A DNA stretch of 64,000 nucleotides from Rikenellaceae bacterium (lineage in GTDB: Bacteria; Bacteroidota; Bacteroidia; Bacteroidales; Rikenellaceae). Below are positions 8,742-17,866 of this stretch, piece after piece. Location of the stretch: positions 61,076 through 125,075 of the forward strand of contig JAGBFQ010000033.1 in the NCBI GenBank assembly GCA_017936385.1, in the 5' to 3' direction. Under the pieces are notes generated by a model, which saw nothing but the letters and a program-made list of their open reading frames with translations, did no database searches and was not told the origin of the DNA. Both the position numbers and the translations under genes were made by a program. The first letter of the stretch is position 1; the number at the start of each line of letters is the position of its first letter.

Positions 8742-9197
8742 GTGGATTCGAAAAGTTACAAGACTCTCTACGTCAACGAGAAAACCGCTCAAAAAGAGTG
8801 GATTCTCATCGACGCAAACGGAGAGGTTCTGGGTCGCCTCGCATCGCAGGTAGCCAAGATTCTGCGCGGTAAAAACAAACCGAGCTTCACTCCCAACGTT
8901 GATTGCGGTGACAACGTAATCATCATCAACGCCGAGAAAGTACGCCTGACCGGTAACAAACTGACTGCCAAAACCTATGTACGCCACACCGGCTACCCCG
9001 GCGGTCAACGCTTTACCACTCCCGCAGAGTACTTCGCTAAATCGCCCAAAACCGTTATCGAGAAAGCCGTTCGCGGTATGCTCCCCAAAAACCGTCTGGG
9101 CGAGGCTCTGATTAAAAACCTCAAAGTTTATGCAGGTGCAGAGCACCCCCACGAGGCTCAAACTCCCAAAGTTGTTAAATTAAACGAGATTAAGTAA
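8742..9197 (+). CDS. rplM: 50S ribosomal protein L13 (uL13)
   Basis: A 151-aa large-subunit protein that binds 23S rRNA early in assembly. Motifs include KEWILIDANGEVLGRLASQVAKILRG, FTPNVDCGDNVIIINAEKV, YVRHTGYPGG and AVRGMLPKNRLGEALIKNLKVYAGAEHPHEAQ. The start is a GTG at 8742 (Met-Asp-Ser-Lys-Ser-Tyr-Lys-Thr), which matches the MDxxSYKT N-terminus known in Bacteroidetes L13; no ATG gives that N-terminus. rpsI follows after 2 nt. Confidence 0.96.
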   Translation: MDSKSYKTLYVNEKTAQKEWILIDANGEVLGRLASQVAKILRGKNKPSFTPNVDCGDNVIIINAEKVRLTGNKLTAKTYVRHTGYPGGQRFTTPAEYFAKSPKTVIEKAVRGMLPKNRLGEALIKNLKVYAGAEHPHEAQTPKVVKLNEIK

Positions 9198-9199
9198 CC

Positions 9200-9589
9200 A
9201 TGGAGCAAGTTGTAAATACCGTAGGCCGCAGAAAGGCCGCCGTCGCTCGCGTTTTCGTTAAACCCGGCAACGGAACTATCACCATCAATAACAAACCCCT
9301 GGAGACTTACTTCCCCCTGGAAATCTTCCAATACGTTGTTAAACAACCCCTGTTGGTTATCAACGGTGTTGAGAGCTACGACGTAACCATCAACCTGGTT
9401 GGTGGCGGTATCAAAGGCCAAGCCGAGGCTGCCCGCATGGGTATCGCCCGCGCTCTGTGCGAGATTGACGCCGAACTGCGCCCCGTACTCAAAAAGAACG
9501 GTTTCCTGACTCGTGACTCGCGTGAGGTTGAGCGTAAAAAAGCTGGTCAACCCGGTGCACGTGCCAAATTCCAATTCAGCAAACGTTAG
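9200..9589 (+). CDS. rpsI: 30S ribosomal protein S9 (uS9)
   Basis: A 129-aa small-subunit protein. It has NTVGRRKAAVARVFV at the N-terminus, GGGIKGQAEAARMGIARAL in the middle, and the conserved basic C-terminal tail RDSREVERKKAGQPGARAKFQFSKR, whose last Arg contacts P-site tRNA in the ribosome. It is directly downstream of rplM, the usual pairing. Confidence 0.97.
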   Translation: MEQVVNTVGRRKAAVARVFVKPGNGTITINNKPLETYFPLEIFQYVVKQPLLVINGVESYDVTINLVGGGIKGQAEAARMGIARALCEIDAELRPVLKKNGFLTRDSREVERKKAGQPGARAKFQFSKR

Positions 9590-9599
9590 TCAATCCCTG

Positions 9600-9790
9600 C
9601 CCAAGGGTCCCAGAACTGTGGGACCGACCGGAAGGCAGATACTATATGCCATGGGGCGCATCGTTTGTTCGGTGCGCCACTGTGGTGAGAATAGCAAACT
9701 GACTCAGAGTCGCTACCACGCAGTTGCCTAAGGGCGAAAAAACCTCTCGGACCAATGCGATAAACATTGCTGCCGATGGGTTGATGACGA
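9600..9790 (+). promoter_or_regulatory. Structured RNA leader upstream of rpsB
   Basis: The 238-bp gap between rpsI and rpsB contains stacked helices. A 7-bp hairpin lies at 9606-9612/9619-9625 (GGTCCCA-loop-TGGGACC) and a 6-bp hairpin at 9655-9660/9673-9678 (GGCGCA/TGCGCC). A longer-range helix pairs ACTGTGGT at 9679-9686 with ACCA-CG-CAGT at about 9715-9724. No hairpin is followed by a T-run, so terminators are unlikely. Position and folding suggest a ribosomal-protein leader for autoregulation of rpsB-tsf by S2; this is inferred. Confidence 0.5.
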
Positions 9791-9827
9791 GAATTTTATA
9801 CAAAAATTAAACAAAAAACACAAAAAA

Positions 9828-10658
9828 ATGGCAAGAACTAATTTTGAGCAACTCCTCGAGGCAGGAGTACACTTCGGTCACTTGAAACGCAAATGGAACC
9901 CTAAAATGGCTCCCTACATCTTCATGGAGAAAAACGGTATCCACATCCTGGACCTCCACAAGACTGTAGTAAAAGTTGACGAGGCTGCTGCCGCTCTCAA
10001 ACAAATCGCTAAAAGCGGACGTAAAGTTCTCTTCGTAGCTACCAAAAAACAAGCTAAAGAAATCGTAGCTGAGAAAATCGGCGCAATCAATATGCCTTAC
10101 GTAACCGAGCGTTGGGCAGGTGGTATGCTGACCAACTTCCCCACCATCCGCAAGGCTGTGAAGAAGATGGCTACCATCGACAAAATGACTGCTGACGGTA
10201 CCTATGACAACTTCGGCAAACGCGAGAAACTCCAAATCGCTCGCCAACGTGCCAAACTCGAGAAGAACTTGGGTTCGATTGCTGACCTGACCCGTCTGCC
10301 CGCAGCTCTGTTCGTTATCGACGTTCAAAAAGAGGCTAACGCTGTTCGTGAGGCTAACCGTCTGAACATCCCTGTATTCGCAATGGTTGATACCTGCTGC
10401 GACCCCACCAACATCGACTACGTTATCCCCGCAAACGATGACGCTGCAAAATCGATTTCGGTAATCCTGGACGCTATGTGCGAGGCTATGAAAGAGGGTC
10501 TTGAGGAGCGCCGCTTGGAGAAAGAGAAAGAGGACAAAGAGGCTGCTGCCGCTGACAAAGGTGCAAAACAACCCCGCGCTCGCAAAACCAAAGCCGTTGA
10601 GGTTGTAGCAGAGGAGGAGGCTCCCGCAGCTGAGGCTACCGAGGAGAGTGCCGAATAA
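9828..10658 (+). CDS. rpsB: 30S ribosomal protein S2 (uS2)
   Basis: A 276-aa small-subunit protein. It has the S2 signatures FEQLLEAGVHFGHLKRKWNPKMAPYIF, KIGAINMPYVTERWAGGMLTNFPTI and RLPAALFVIDVQKEANAVREANRLNIPVFAMVDTCCDP. The last ~50 residues form an Ala/Glu/Lys-rich low-complexity tail beyond the conserved core, a common Bacteroidetes extension. tsf follows 38 nt downstream, as in most bacteria. Confidence 0.97.
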   Translation: MARTNFEQLLEAGVHFGHLKRKWNPKMAPYIFMEKNGIHILDLHKTVVKVDEAAAALKQIAKSGRKVLFVATKKQAKEIVAEKIGAINMPYVTERWAGGMLTNFPTIRKAVKKMATIDKMTADGTYDNFGKREKLQIARQRAKLEKNLGSIADLTRLPAALFVIDVQKEANAVREANRLNIPVFAMVDTCCDPTNIDYVIPANDDAAKSISVILDAMCEAMKEGLEERRLEKEKEDKEAAAADKGAKQPRARKTKAVEVVAEEEAPAAEATEESAE

Positions 10659-10696
10659 TTTTAAGAAACGTTTAACGATAATAACATTAAGACACA

Positions 10697-11515
10697 ATGG
10701 AAATTACAGTTGCAGATATCGCCAAATTGCGTAAAATGACCGGTGCCGGTATGATGGATTGCAAGAAAGCACTTCAAGAGGCTGAGGGCGATTTCGAAAA
10801 AGCAAAAGATATTATCCGCGAGAAAGGTAAGCTCGTAGCGAGCAAACGTGCTGACCGCACCGCTACTGAGGGTGTTGTTGTTACCAAAATCGTTGGTGGC
10901 AAGGCTTACATGGTATGCTTGGCTTGCGAGACCGACTTCGTAGCTAAAAACTCGGAGTTCTCGGCTACCGCAAACACCATTCTCGAGACTGCCGTGGCTA
11001 ACGACGCTGCCGATATGGAGGCTCTGTTGGCTTGCAAGGTTGGTGACGTTACCGTTAACGACCTGGTAACCGAGAAGAGTGGTCAAACCGGAGAGAAAGT
11101 AGAGTTGCCTTTCTATGGCCGCATCGAGGCTGCTTACTGCGCTGCTTACGTTCACACCAACGCTAAACTTGGTACCATCATCGGTTTCAACAAGGAGGTT
11201 GACGCTGCCGTTGCTAAAGACGTTGCTATGCAGGCTACTGCAATGGCTCCCGTTTCGATTAGCGCAGCTGACTGCCCCGCTGAGGTTATCGAGAAGGAGC
11301 GTGCCATTGGCCGCGAGCAAGCTCGTTTGGATGGCAAGCCCGAGGCTATGCTTGACAAGATTGCCGAGGGTAAGGTTAACAAGTTCCTCAAGGAGAACAC
11401 TCTGTTGAGCCAAGCACTTGTTAAGAACCCCAAACAATCGGTAGAGCAATTTATCAAGGAGGCTGATAAGGAGGCTACTGTTGTGGCTTATCAACGTTTC
11501 AGCCTGAACGACTAA
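10697..11515 (+). CDS. tsf: Elongation factor Ts
   Basis: EF-Ts is the nucleotide-exchange factor that recharges EF-Tu with GTP. The 272-aa product has the N-terminal UBA-like domain ADIAKLRKMTGAGMMDCKKALQEAEGDFEKA, the motif ETDFVAKNSEF and the dimerisation core with NAKLGTIIGF and DVAMQATAMAP. The length is normal. It is followed by a long repeat-rich gap that begins only 4 nt after the stop. Confidence 0.97.
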   Translation: MEITVADIAKLRKMTGAGMMDCKKALQEAEGDFEKAKDIIREKGKLVASKRADRTATEGVVVTKIVGGKAYMVCLACETDFVAKNSEFSATANTILETAVANDAADMEALLACKVGDVTVNDLVTEKSGQTGEKVELPFYGRIEAAYCAAYVHTNAKLGTIIGFNKEVDAAVAKDVAMQATAMAPVSISAADCPAEVIEKERAIGREQARLDGKPEAMLDKIAEGKVNKFLKENTLLSQALVKNPKQSVEQFIKEADKEATVVAYQRFSLND

Positions 11516-11519
11516 TTTC

Positions 11520-11640
11520 GTAAAGCAAATACGAAGACGCTTTTGGCGTTCAACTTTGACTCCGACTTCTCACATACGTAAGTATGCTGCGAGGTCGGAG
11601 TCTTCGTTTGTCTAAAAATCGTTCTTCGTATTTGCTTTAC
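11520..11640. repeat. Nested inverted-repeat element after tsf
   Basis: A perfect 17-bp inverted repeat (11520-11536 and 11624-11640) encloses a 9-bp one (GACTCCGAC 11558-11566, GTCGGAGTC 11594-11602) and a central CATAC-GTAA-GTATG hairpin (11573-11586). The whole 121 bp could fold into one long stem. It starts 4 nt after tsf and may end its transcript. Confidence 0.7.
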
Positions 11641-11797
11641 GCTGTGGGTGCCGGGGTGCGTGCGTGGAGTGTTGTGGTCGAAATCCTCACATACGCCAAA
11701 GTATGCTGTGGTTTCGCCCTTGCCTGCGGCGCAAAAATTCCTCGACAAAAAAGTTTAGACTCCATCCATTGCGGGTGGAGTCTTTTTTGTGGGTAGG
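11611..11797. repeat. 187-bp direct repeat, copy 1
   Basis: Nearly identical to copy 2 at 11923-12109. It begins TCTAAAAATCGTTCTTCG, contains a CACATAC-loop-GTATG hairpin and a GCGGCGCAAAAATTCCTCG stretch, and ends with a terminator-like hairpin. It overlaps the right arm of the preceding inverted repeat. Confidence 0.85.
11758..11788 (+). terminator. Rho-independent terminator in repeat copy 1
   Basis: GACTCCATCC (11758-11767) pairs with GGGTGGAGTC (11773-11782) with one wobble, followed by six T. Confidence 0.8.
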
Positions 11798-11806
11798 AAT
11801 ATTTAA

Positions 11807-11850
11807 AACTTTGACTCCGACTTCTCACATACGTAAGTATGCTGCGAGGT
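11807..11850. repeat. 44-bp repeat of the tsf-proximal element
   Basis: Exact second copy of 11552-11595 (AACTTTGACTCCGACTTCTC through GAGGT), including the CATAC-GTAA-GTATG hairpin. The spacer between the two 187-bp repeats therefore contains part of the first inverted-repeat element. Confidence 0.8.
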
Positions 11851-11922
11851 TTCATAGACCTTTTTATTGCTGCCGCTAAACATTGGGGATAATGGCGGTA
11901 GCTGTTTCCGCCGGTCTGCGGC

Positions 11923-12109
11923 TCTAAAAATCGTTCTTCGTATTTGCTTTACGCTGTGGGTGCCGGGTGTGTGCGTGGGGTACTGTGGTCGAAATCCTCA
12001 CATACGCCAAAGTATGCTGTGGTTTCGCCCTTGCCTGCGGCGCAAAAATTCCTCGAAAAAACGGTTGGACTCCATCCTTCGCGGGTGGAGTCTTTTTTTG
12101 TGGGTAGGG
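11923..12109. repeat. 187-bp direct repeat, copy 2
   Basis: Second copy of 11611-11797 at a period of 312 bp, with a few substitutions around CGGGTGTGTGCGTGGGGTAC. It also ends in the terminator hairpin and GTGGGTAGG. No open reading frame is preserved between the copies, so the conservation is at DNA or RNA level. Confidence 0.85.
12068..12099 (+). terminator. Rho-independent terminator in repeat copy 2
   Basis: GACTCCATCC (12068-12077) pairs with GGGTGGAGTC (12083-12092), followed by seven T. From here to 12325 I see only G/C-rich non-coding sequence with no convincing feature. Confidence 0.8.
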
Positions 12110-12325
12110 TAGACCACCCCGAGGTAGATGCGGGGTGACGAACTACCCCGGGGTAGATGTGGAGGGTGGGGGCGTTTGCCTCGCTCATTCCCCGCGGCGC
12201 AAGAGATTGCTGTCTGCAAACAGTTGGTGTTCCGCGGAATCCTAACTACAAAGGAGTTCCAAACCTTTTACATCCGCGGGAGTTAAGCCACCGCGAAGGA
12301 TATTACCCAAATCTACCTATAATAG

Positions 12326-12425
12326 GGCAACGATATAGTAAAGATAAAAAGAATAACCCCCTTCAATAAATGAAAGTGGTTATTCTTTTTTTTATATATT
12401 TATGGGTCAACTCTATATCGTTGCC
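12326..12425. terminator. Bidirectional terminator inside a 13-bp inverted repeat
   Basis: GGCAACGATATAG (12326-12338) is perfectly inverted at 12413-12425. Inside lies AAGAATAACC (about 12349-12358) paired with GGTTATTCTT (about 12378-12387), with T-runs on both strands. It sits beyond the 3' end of mutS (minus strand) and can stop transcripts from both sides. Confidence 0.7.
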
Positions 12426-12517
12426 AGAACCTTATGGTGAAAAGGTGGTAGCTAATTCCAGCAGTCTGTGCTTTGGGGTAGGGGGCTTTTTGTCGATGCA
12501 AAAAGAACACTCCCCTC

Positions 12518-15160
12518 CTAAATTCCTGTGATATTTTTGATTTCGTTCAGAGTGTTGAGCGCTTCGAGCGGGGTGAGCGAGTTGATGTCGAGGTCGCGGA
12601 TGCGGTCGCGTATTTGAATCAACACGGGGTCCTCCAGCTGGAACATACTCAGCTGATAATCAGGTGTCGAGGGAGCATCCTTGCCTTTCGAGCCGCGGCC
12701 GCGAGCGGCGCCTCCTGACGTGACGTTGGCCTTGCCAAAGCTTGCAAGAATCTGCTCTGCACGTTCGACAACGCTGCGCGGCATACCTGCAATGCGTGCC
12801 ACGTGAACACCGAACGAACGTTCCGTGCCGCCTTGAGTCAGTTTACGCAGGAAGACAACCGTTTTGCCAACCTCTTTGACAGCCACGTGATAGTTGTGGA
12901 TGCGCTCCATGGTGTCGCTCATCTCGTTGAGTTCGTGGTAGTGGGTGGCGAACAGGGTCTTGGGACGAGCCGTGGGGTTGTTGTGCAGGTATTCGACCAT
13001 AGCCCACGCAATGGCGATACCGTCGTAGGTGCTGGTTCCGCGTCCGATTTCGTCGAGCAAAACAAGGCTGCGCGACGAGATGTTGTTGAGAATACTTGCC
13101 GACTCCAACATCTCGACCATAAAGGTTGATTCGCCCTGCGAGATGTTGTCGCTTGCGCCCACGCGCGTGAAAATCTTGTCGACAATGCCGATGTTGGCCT
13201 CCGATGCGGGTACGAAACAACCCATCTGAGCCATAAGTACGATGAGTGCCGTTTGTCTGAGGATGGCGCTCTTACCCGACATGTTGGGACCCGTAATCAT
13301 CATGATTTGTTGGCGTTCATTGTCGAGGTAGAGGTCGTTGGGGATATACTCTTCGCCCACGGCGAGTAGTTGTTCAATCACGGGGTGGCGTCCGTCGCGG
13401 ATGTCGAGTGCCGTTCCATCGTTGAGCTTTGGGCGGCAGTAGTGGTTCTCGATGGCCACGGTGGCAAACGAGTTGAGAATATCCAACGTAGCAATGACCG
13501 AGGCGTTGCGTTGCAGTTTGGCGAGTGTCGAGCATAGGTAGCCTATCAGTTCGCCATAGATGCGTTGTTCGATTACCAGGATTCGTTCTTCGGCTCCCAA
13601 TATTTTCTCCTCGTACTCCTTGAGTTCGGGGGTGATATATCGTTCGGCGTCCTTGAGGGTCTGTTTGCGCACCCATTCGGCGGGAACTTTGTCTTTGTGG
13701 GTGTTGCGCACCTCGATGTAGTAGCCGAAGACGTTGTTGTAACTTATTCGCAGCGAAGGGATTCCCGTCATCTCGCTCTCGCGGCGTTGGATTTCACACA
13801 GCACCTCTTTGCCATGACCTGCGACGCGGCGAAGGTCGTCCAGCTCGGCGTCGACGCCGTCGGCAATGATTCCGCCCTTGGCTATTTGGTTGGTTTCGGG
13901 GTCGGGGTAGAGCGTCGAGGCAATGCGCTCGCGTGCCTGCTCACAAGGGTCGATTTTTGAGGTATAGGCAGCAAGGTGTTCGTTCGGGTTGCAAAGTACG
14001 GCAATTTGCTTTAGCGCGGCGAGCGAGTGTTTGAGTTGAATCATCTCGCGCGGCAGGATGCGTCCTGTGGCTATACGCCCGGCCAGGCGCTCCAAGTCGC
14101 CAACCATCGAGAGTTGCTCGCTCAGAGCCTCCTTCAAACCCATGTCTTCGCACAGGTCACTTACGGTGTCCAGACGTGCGTTTATGGTGTCGATATCCTT
14201 GATAGGCAGTGCAATCCATTGGCGCAGCATGCGGCCTCCCATGGGTGACAGCGTGCGGTCGAGAACGCTCAGCAGGGTGCCTTTGCCCGTGGGGTCGTTG
14301 CTCGAGAACAGCTCCAAGTTGCGAATCGAGAACTTGTCGACCCACACGTATTTGTCGGCGTCAATGCGGCTGATTCCGCGGATGTGTCCCGTCGAGCGGT
14401 GTTCGGTGAACTCCAGGTAGTAGAGTATAGCACCTGCGGCCGAGATACCTTCGTTCATCGAGTCGACGCCGAAACCCTTGAGGTTGCGCACTTCGAACTG
14501 TTCGCACAGTTTGCGGCGGTTGAGCTCCTCCGAGAAAATCCACTCATCGAGTTGGTAGGTGTAGTACGTGCCGCCGAAATTCTCGCGGAACTCGGCCTCG
14601 TGCCCACGTTGGAAAAGCATCTCCTTGGGGGCGAAGTTGGCCAACAGTTTGTCGACGTAAGTCGTGCTGCCCTGGCCAACGTAGAACTCGCCGGTCGAAA
14701 TATCCAAAAAGGCAACACCCGTCTGTTTGCGGCCGAAGTAGACCGCTCCCAGAAAGTTGTTCTCCTTGCTGTTGAGCGTATTGTTACTAAGCGAAACGCC
14801 CGGAGTAACAAGTTCTACCACACCGCGTTTGACCAAGCCCTTGACCGTCTTGGGGTCTTCGAGCTGTTCGCAGATGGCCACTCGTTGTCCGGCACGCACC
14901 AATTTCGGCAGATAGGTTTCGACGGCGTGGTAAGGGAAGCCCGCCATTTCGACATAGGCCGCAGCTCCATTGGCGCGACGGGTGAGCGTAATGCCTAAAA
15001 TTGCACTCGCACGCACTGCATCCTCGCCGTAGGTCTCGTAGAAGTCACCCACACGAAACAACAACACCGCGTCGGGGTGTTGTGCTTTGATTTCGAAGTA
15101 TTGTTTCATAAGGGGAGTTTCGACAACTCCCCCTTTCTTTTTGCTCTTCTCTGCCGCCAT
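12518..15160 (-). CDS. mutS: DNA mismatch repair protein MutS
   Basis: MutS recognises mismatches and small loops and recruits MutL. The 880-aa product has the mismatch-reading F-x-E motif (Phe40, Glu42 in GDFYE), Walker A GPNMSGKS (624-631), the [20 protein letters not shown] signature, Walker B/signature DEIGRGTS (703-710), the ATPase His motif [10 protein letters not shown] and a C-terminal dimerisation helix. It is full length and intact. It is last in an apparent operon with the DUF2807 protein (17-nt gap) and the RecD-like helicase. Confidence 0.97.
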   Translation of the reverse strand: MAAEKSKKKGGVVETPLMKQYFEIKAQHPDAVLLFRVGDFYETYGEDAVRASAILGITLTRRANGAAAYVEMAGFPYHAVETYLPKLVRAGQRVAICEQLEDPKTVKGLVKRGVVELVTPGVSLSNNTLNSKENNFLGAVYFGRKQTGVAFLDISTGEFYVGQGSTTYVDKLLANFAPKEMLFQRGHEAEFRENFGGTYYTYQLDEWIFSEELNRRKLCEQFEVRNLKGFGVDSMNEGISAAGAILYYLEFTEHRSTGHIRGISRIDADKYVWVDKFSIRNLELFSSNDPTGKGTLLSVLDRTLSPMGGRMLRQWIALPIKDIDTINARLDTVSDLCEDMGLKEALSEQLSMVGDLERLAGRIATGRILPREMIQLKHSLAALKQIAVLCNPNEHLAAYTSKIDPCEQARERIASTLYPDPETNQIAKGGIIADGVDAELDDLRRVAGHGKEVLCEIQRRESEMTGIPSLRISYNNVFGYYIEVRNTHKDKVPAEWVRKQTLKDAERYITPELKEYEEKILGAEERILVIEQRIYGELIGYLCSTLAKLQRNASVIATLDILNSFATVAIENHYCRPKLNDGTALDIRDGRHPVIEQLLAVGEEYIPNDLYLDNERQQIMMITGPNMSGKSAILRQTALIVLMAQMGCFVPASEANIGIVDKIFTRVGASDNISQGESTFMVEMLESASILNNISSRSLVLLDEIGRGTSTYDGIAIAWAMVEYLHNNPTARPKTLFATHYHELNEMSDTMERIHNYHVAVKEVGKTVVFLRKLTQGGTERSFGVHVARIAGMPRSVVERAEQILASFGKANVTSGGAARGRGSKGKDAPSTPDYQLSMFQLEDPVLIQIRDRIRDLDINSLTPLEALNTLNEIKNITGI

Positions 15161-15177
15161 CGGTTTCTATGACTTAT

Positions 15178-16293
15178 TTAGCGTTGCATGTATTGCGGCG
15201 TGGTGTTGCCGTAGGGCGACGTGTAGACATTGACGGCGGGCTGTTTCTCCTCCTCGGCCTTGACCGTAGCTTGGTCTTTGAGGGTGAGTTTGACGAGTTT
15301 GGCATCGCGGCTGTGGATTACGGTCGAGGTGCCCGAGGCTTTGACGCTCAGATTGCCGCCACATTGTGCCTCAAGGGTTGCAGCACCCGAAGCGGTAATG
15401 TTCATTGCACCGCGTGATGTTACTGTGGCATTGGCTGTTCCGCTTACGCTAACCTTGGCCGACATGTCGTTTTGGTAGTTGGCTTGGTCAATGCGCGACG
15501 AGCCCGAAGCCGAGAGTTTCAGAGTCTTGGACGAACCTTTCAGAGTTACGGTCGACGAACCTCCGGCGTTGACGTTCAGGGCCTTGCAGTTTACATCAGC
15601 AGTAACGGCCGACGAACTCGAACAGTTTACCTTAACCGAGCCCTTGCCACAGAAGGCCACAATCGATGAACCCGAGGCCGACACTGCGGCACTCGATGCG
15701 TTAATCAGGCTCTCGCCATTGAATGTCGAACTGCCTTGTGCCGTTACACTCAGTTTGGTGGTCGAGCCGGTGAGGGTTGCGGTGGCCGAGCCGCTCAGAG
15801 CTACCTTTGCCTCGCGTGCTGTAATTTCGCCCTCGTAGATAGCTGCATCGCTTAATCCCATGTCGAGTTTGCCCACGGCGATGCGCGCACGCAGTGCACT
15901 ATTGTCTTGAATGCGCAGTTTCAGTTCGGCACCTTCGATAACCTCTGTCGAGGTTGCATCCACGGCGTCCTTGAACAGATAGCTTACGAAGTTGCGGTCG
16001 ATGTAAACGGTGGGCAGGTCAACGTTGTTCTTTTTGAAGGTCTTGTTGGCGCCGCGTTCGTAGCTGATTTTGAGCTGTTTGCCCTTGATTTCGGTGGCGA
16101 TATAGTTGGCAAGTGCGTCGTCGTAGACAATCTTGACGTTGTTGCGATATTTGTCCGACAGCACCACACGGAATGCACCGTCAATGCTGATTTCGGTGGT
16201 CAGTCCTCTTGAGAACTCTTTGGTTACTTGGGCTGCCGAAAGCGAGCCTGCCATCATCAGTATGGCGGTCAAAATCAAAATGCTCTTTTTCAT
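15178..16293 (-). CDS. Exported DUF2807 (GIN/head domain) beta-solenoid protein
   Basis: A 371-aa protein with a signal peptide (MKKSILILTAILMMAGSLSAAQ). Residues ~25-330 match the DUF2807 pattern: an N-terminal strand region (EFSRGLTTEISIDGAFRVVLSD), then many short Ser/Ala/Gly-rich beta turns such as ALSGSATATLTGS, VSASGSSIVAF and KLSASGSSRIDQ. These are typical of a right-handed beta solenoid, and such proteins are usually surface or periplasmic. There is no obvious anchor. The function is unknown, and co-transcription with mutS does not explain it. Confidence 0.8.
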   Translation of the reverse strand: MKKSILILTAILMMAGSLSAAQVTKEFSRGLTTEISIDGAFRVVLSDKYRNNVKIVYDDALANYIATEIKGKQLKISYERGANKTFKKNNVDLPTVYIDRNFVSYLFKDAVDATSTEVIEGAELKLRIQDNSALRARIAVGKLDMGLSDAAIYEGEITAREAKVALSGSATATLTGSTTKLSVTAQGSSTFNGESLINASSAAVSASGSSIVAFCGKGSVKVNCSSSSAVTADVNCKALNVNAGGSSTVTLKGSSKTLKLSASGSSRIDQANYQNDMSAKVSVSGTANATVTSRGAMNITASGAATLEAQCGGNLSVKASGTSTVIHSRDAKLVKLTLKDQATVKAEEEKQPAVNVYTSPYGNTTPQYMQR

Positions 16294-16378
16294 GGTTTTA
16301 TCCTTTTGTTTGACGTTATTAGTTTTGTTCTGTGTACAAATTTACAATTTTTAGTCGGATTTCATACATTTTATCGAC

Positions 16379-17824
16379 CTATTTATCGAAAAAACGTTCG
16401 TCGAAATTGACAAAATAGAGTTTTTCGGTGGCGCGGGTCATCGCTGTATAGAGCCAGCGCAGCAGGTCGCGGCTCATGGTTTCGTCGCCAAACAGCATGC
16501 GGTCGATGAATACGGCAGCCCATTGTCCACCCTGCGACTTGTGGCACGTAACGGCGCAGGCAAACTTCACCTGCACGGCGTTGAAGTAGGCATTTTCACG
16601 GATTTCCTTGTAGCGCTTGGCTTTGGAGCGAATTTCGGGATAGTCCTCCTCGATGGCGCGGAACAGACGAAGACTCTCGTCGCGGGTAAGTGACGGCGAC
16701 TCCGAGGAGATGGTGTCTAACAGAATCTTGCACTCTATCTCGGTCTGCTCGGCGTCGTCGAACTCCAGCACGGCGTTGGCGAAACGGAATCCGTACAACT
16801 CCTCGAAACGACGCAGACGGCGCAGGCGGGCTATATCACCGTTGGCGATGAAGTTCATGCCGATGCTCTCGTTGGGGTTGGCGTTATCCTCCTGGTCGGT
16901 TGCATAGTAATAGTTGTTCTTGACCACCATCAGCATGTCGCCCGATTCAATCTCATCTTCGGCATAGAGAACTGTTCGGCGTAGGGCGTCGTTGTAGCGG
17001 TTTGCCCGTTTGTTGGAGCGGGTGATGACGATGGTTTGGTCGCGCCCCCACTTGGAGTAGCACTCCTCGATGCGCTCCATGAACTCACCACCGTCTATGG
17101 ATTCGACGTCGGGGTAGGACATGTCGAGCAGTGGAATGTCGAAGATGCGGTTTTCGAGCATCGTGCGTACCAGCGTGGCGTTGAACAGAATACCCGAGTT
17201 GATGTCTTGTCGCACAACGTCGTCCAACGAGCCGTAGACCACATCGCCGAAAGCCGACATGTAGACCGGGTCGAGTGCCGGACTGTAATCGTTTCCCACG
17301 GGAGGTAGTTGGGCGCTGTCGCCAACCAACATCAAGTGACAGTCGCGTCCGCTGCGAACGTACTTTATCAAGTCCTCCAACAACGAACCGCTTCCGAACA
17401 TTGCGTCGTCGTAGGATGAACCGTTGGAGAGCATCGACGCCTCGTCGACAATGAAAAAAGTATCTCGACTGCGGTTGTAGTCGAGCGAAAATTTGCTCTC
17501 GATGGCAGCGCCGCTCTGTTGGCGATATATCTTTTTGTGTATGGTGTAGGTTTTTTCGCCCGTGTATTGAGCCAGGACCTTGGCTGCACGACCGGTCGGA
17601 GCCAGCAAAACAAACCTCTGGCCATTGTCACGAAGGACCGACACAAGGGCGCCCAAAAGTGTGGTTTTTCCCGTTCCCGCATAGCCGTTCAGTACGAAAA
17701 TTTGCTCGGAATCACCCGTTTCCACCCAGTCAGATAACTTTTCTATGATTTTTTTTTGCCCAAAAGTTGGTTCAAACGCAAATTTAGCGTAAATTTGGGA
17801 CGCGATATTTTGTATTTCGTACAT
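16379..17824 (-). CDS. RecD2/Dda-like superfamily 1 DNA helicase
   Basis: A 481-aa ATP-dependent DNA helicase. It has Walker A GYAGTGKT (47-54), motif Ia LLAPTGRAAKVL, Walker B FIVDEASM (~124-131), motif III LVGDSAQLPPVG, and the late SH3/motif V-VI region VTCHKSQGGQW with YTAMTRATEKLYFV near the C-terminus. It lacks the long N-terminal domain of RecD2, so it is a short stand-alone helicase of the type common in Bacteroidetes. A TAAATTTG box inside the first 15 codons (minus strand, 17786-17779) leaves the true start slightly uncertain. Confidence 0.9.
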   Translation of the reverse strand: MYEIQNIASQIYAKFAFEPTFGQKKIIEKLSDWVETGDSEQIFVLNGYAGTGKTTLLGALVSVLRDNGQRFVLLAPTGRAAKVLAQYTGEKTYTIHKKIYRQQSGAAIESKFSLDYNRSRDTFFIVDEASMLSNGSSYDDAMFGSGSLLEDLIKYVRSGRDCHLMLVGDSAQLPPVGNDYSPALDPVYMSAFGDVVYGSLDDVVRQDINSGILFNATLVRTMLENRIFDIPLLDMSYPDVESIDGGEFMERIEECYSKWGRDQTIVITRSNKRANRYNDALRRTVLYAEDEIESGDMLMVVKNNYYYATDQEDNANPNESIGMNFIANGDIARLRRLRRFEELYGFRFANAVLEFDDAEQTEIECKILLDTISSESPSLTRDESLRLFRAIEEDYPEIRSKAKRYKEIRENAYFNAVQVKFACAVTCHKSQGGQWAAVFIDRMLFGDETMSRDLLRWLYTAMTRATEKLYFVNFDERFFDK

Positions 17825-17834
17825 TTCGCAACAC

Positions 17835-17842
17835 TAATTTTG
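17835..17842 (+). promoter_or_regulatory. -7 box for the 17867 gene cluster
   Basis: TAATTTTG, 25 nt before the ATG at 17867, with TTTG about 22 bp upstream. It may drive the anchored protein, the DUF3822 protein and rsmD. Confidence 0.5.
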
Positions 17843-17866
17843 TACAAACTTAATAAAATTATAGAT

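Noticed and set aside
11584..12369. Several 60-80-codon frames in the repeat block after tsf
   Set aside because: They are created by the repeat itself, overlap hairpins and terminators, and differ between the two copies.
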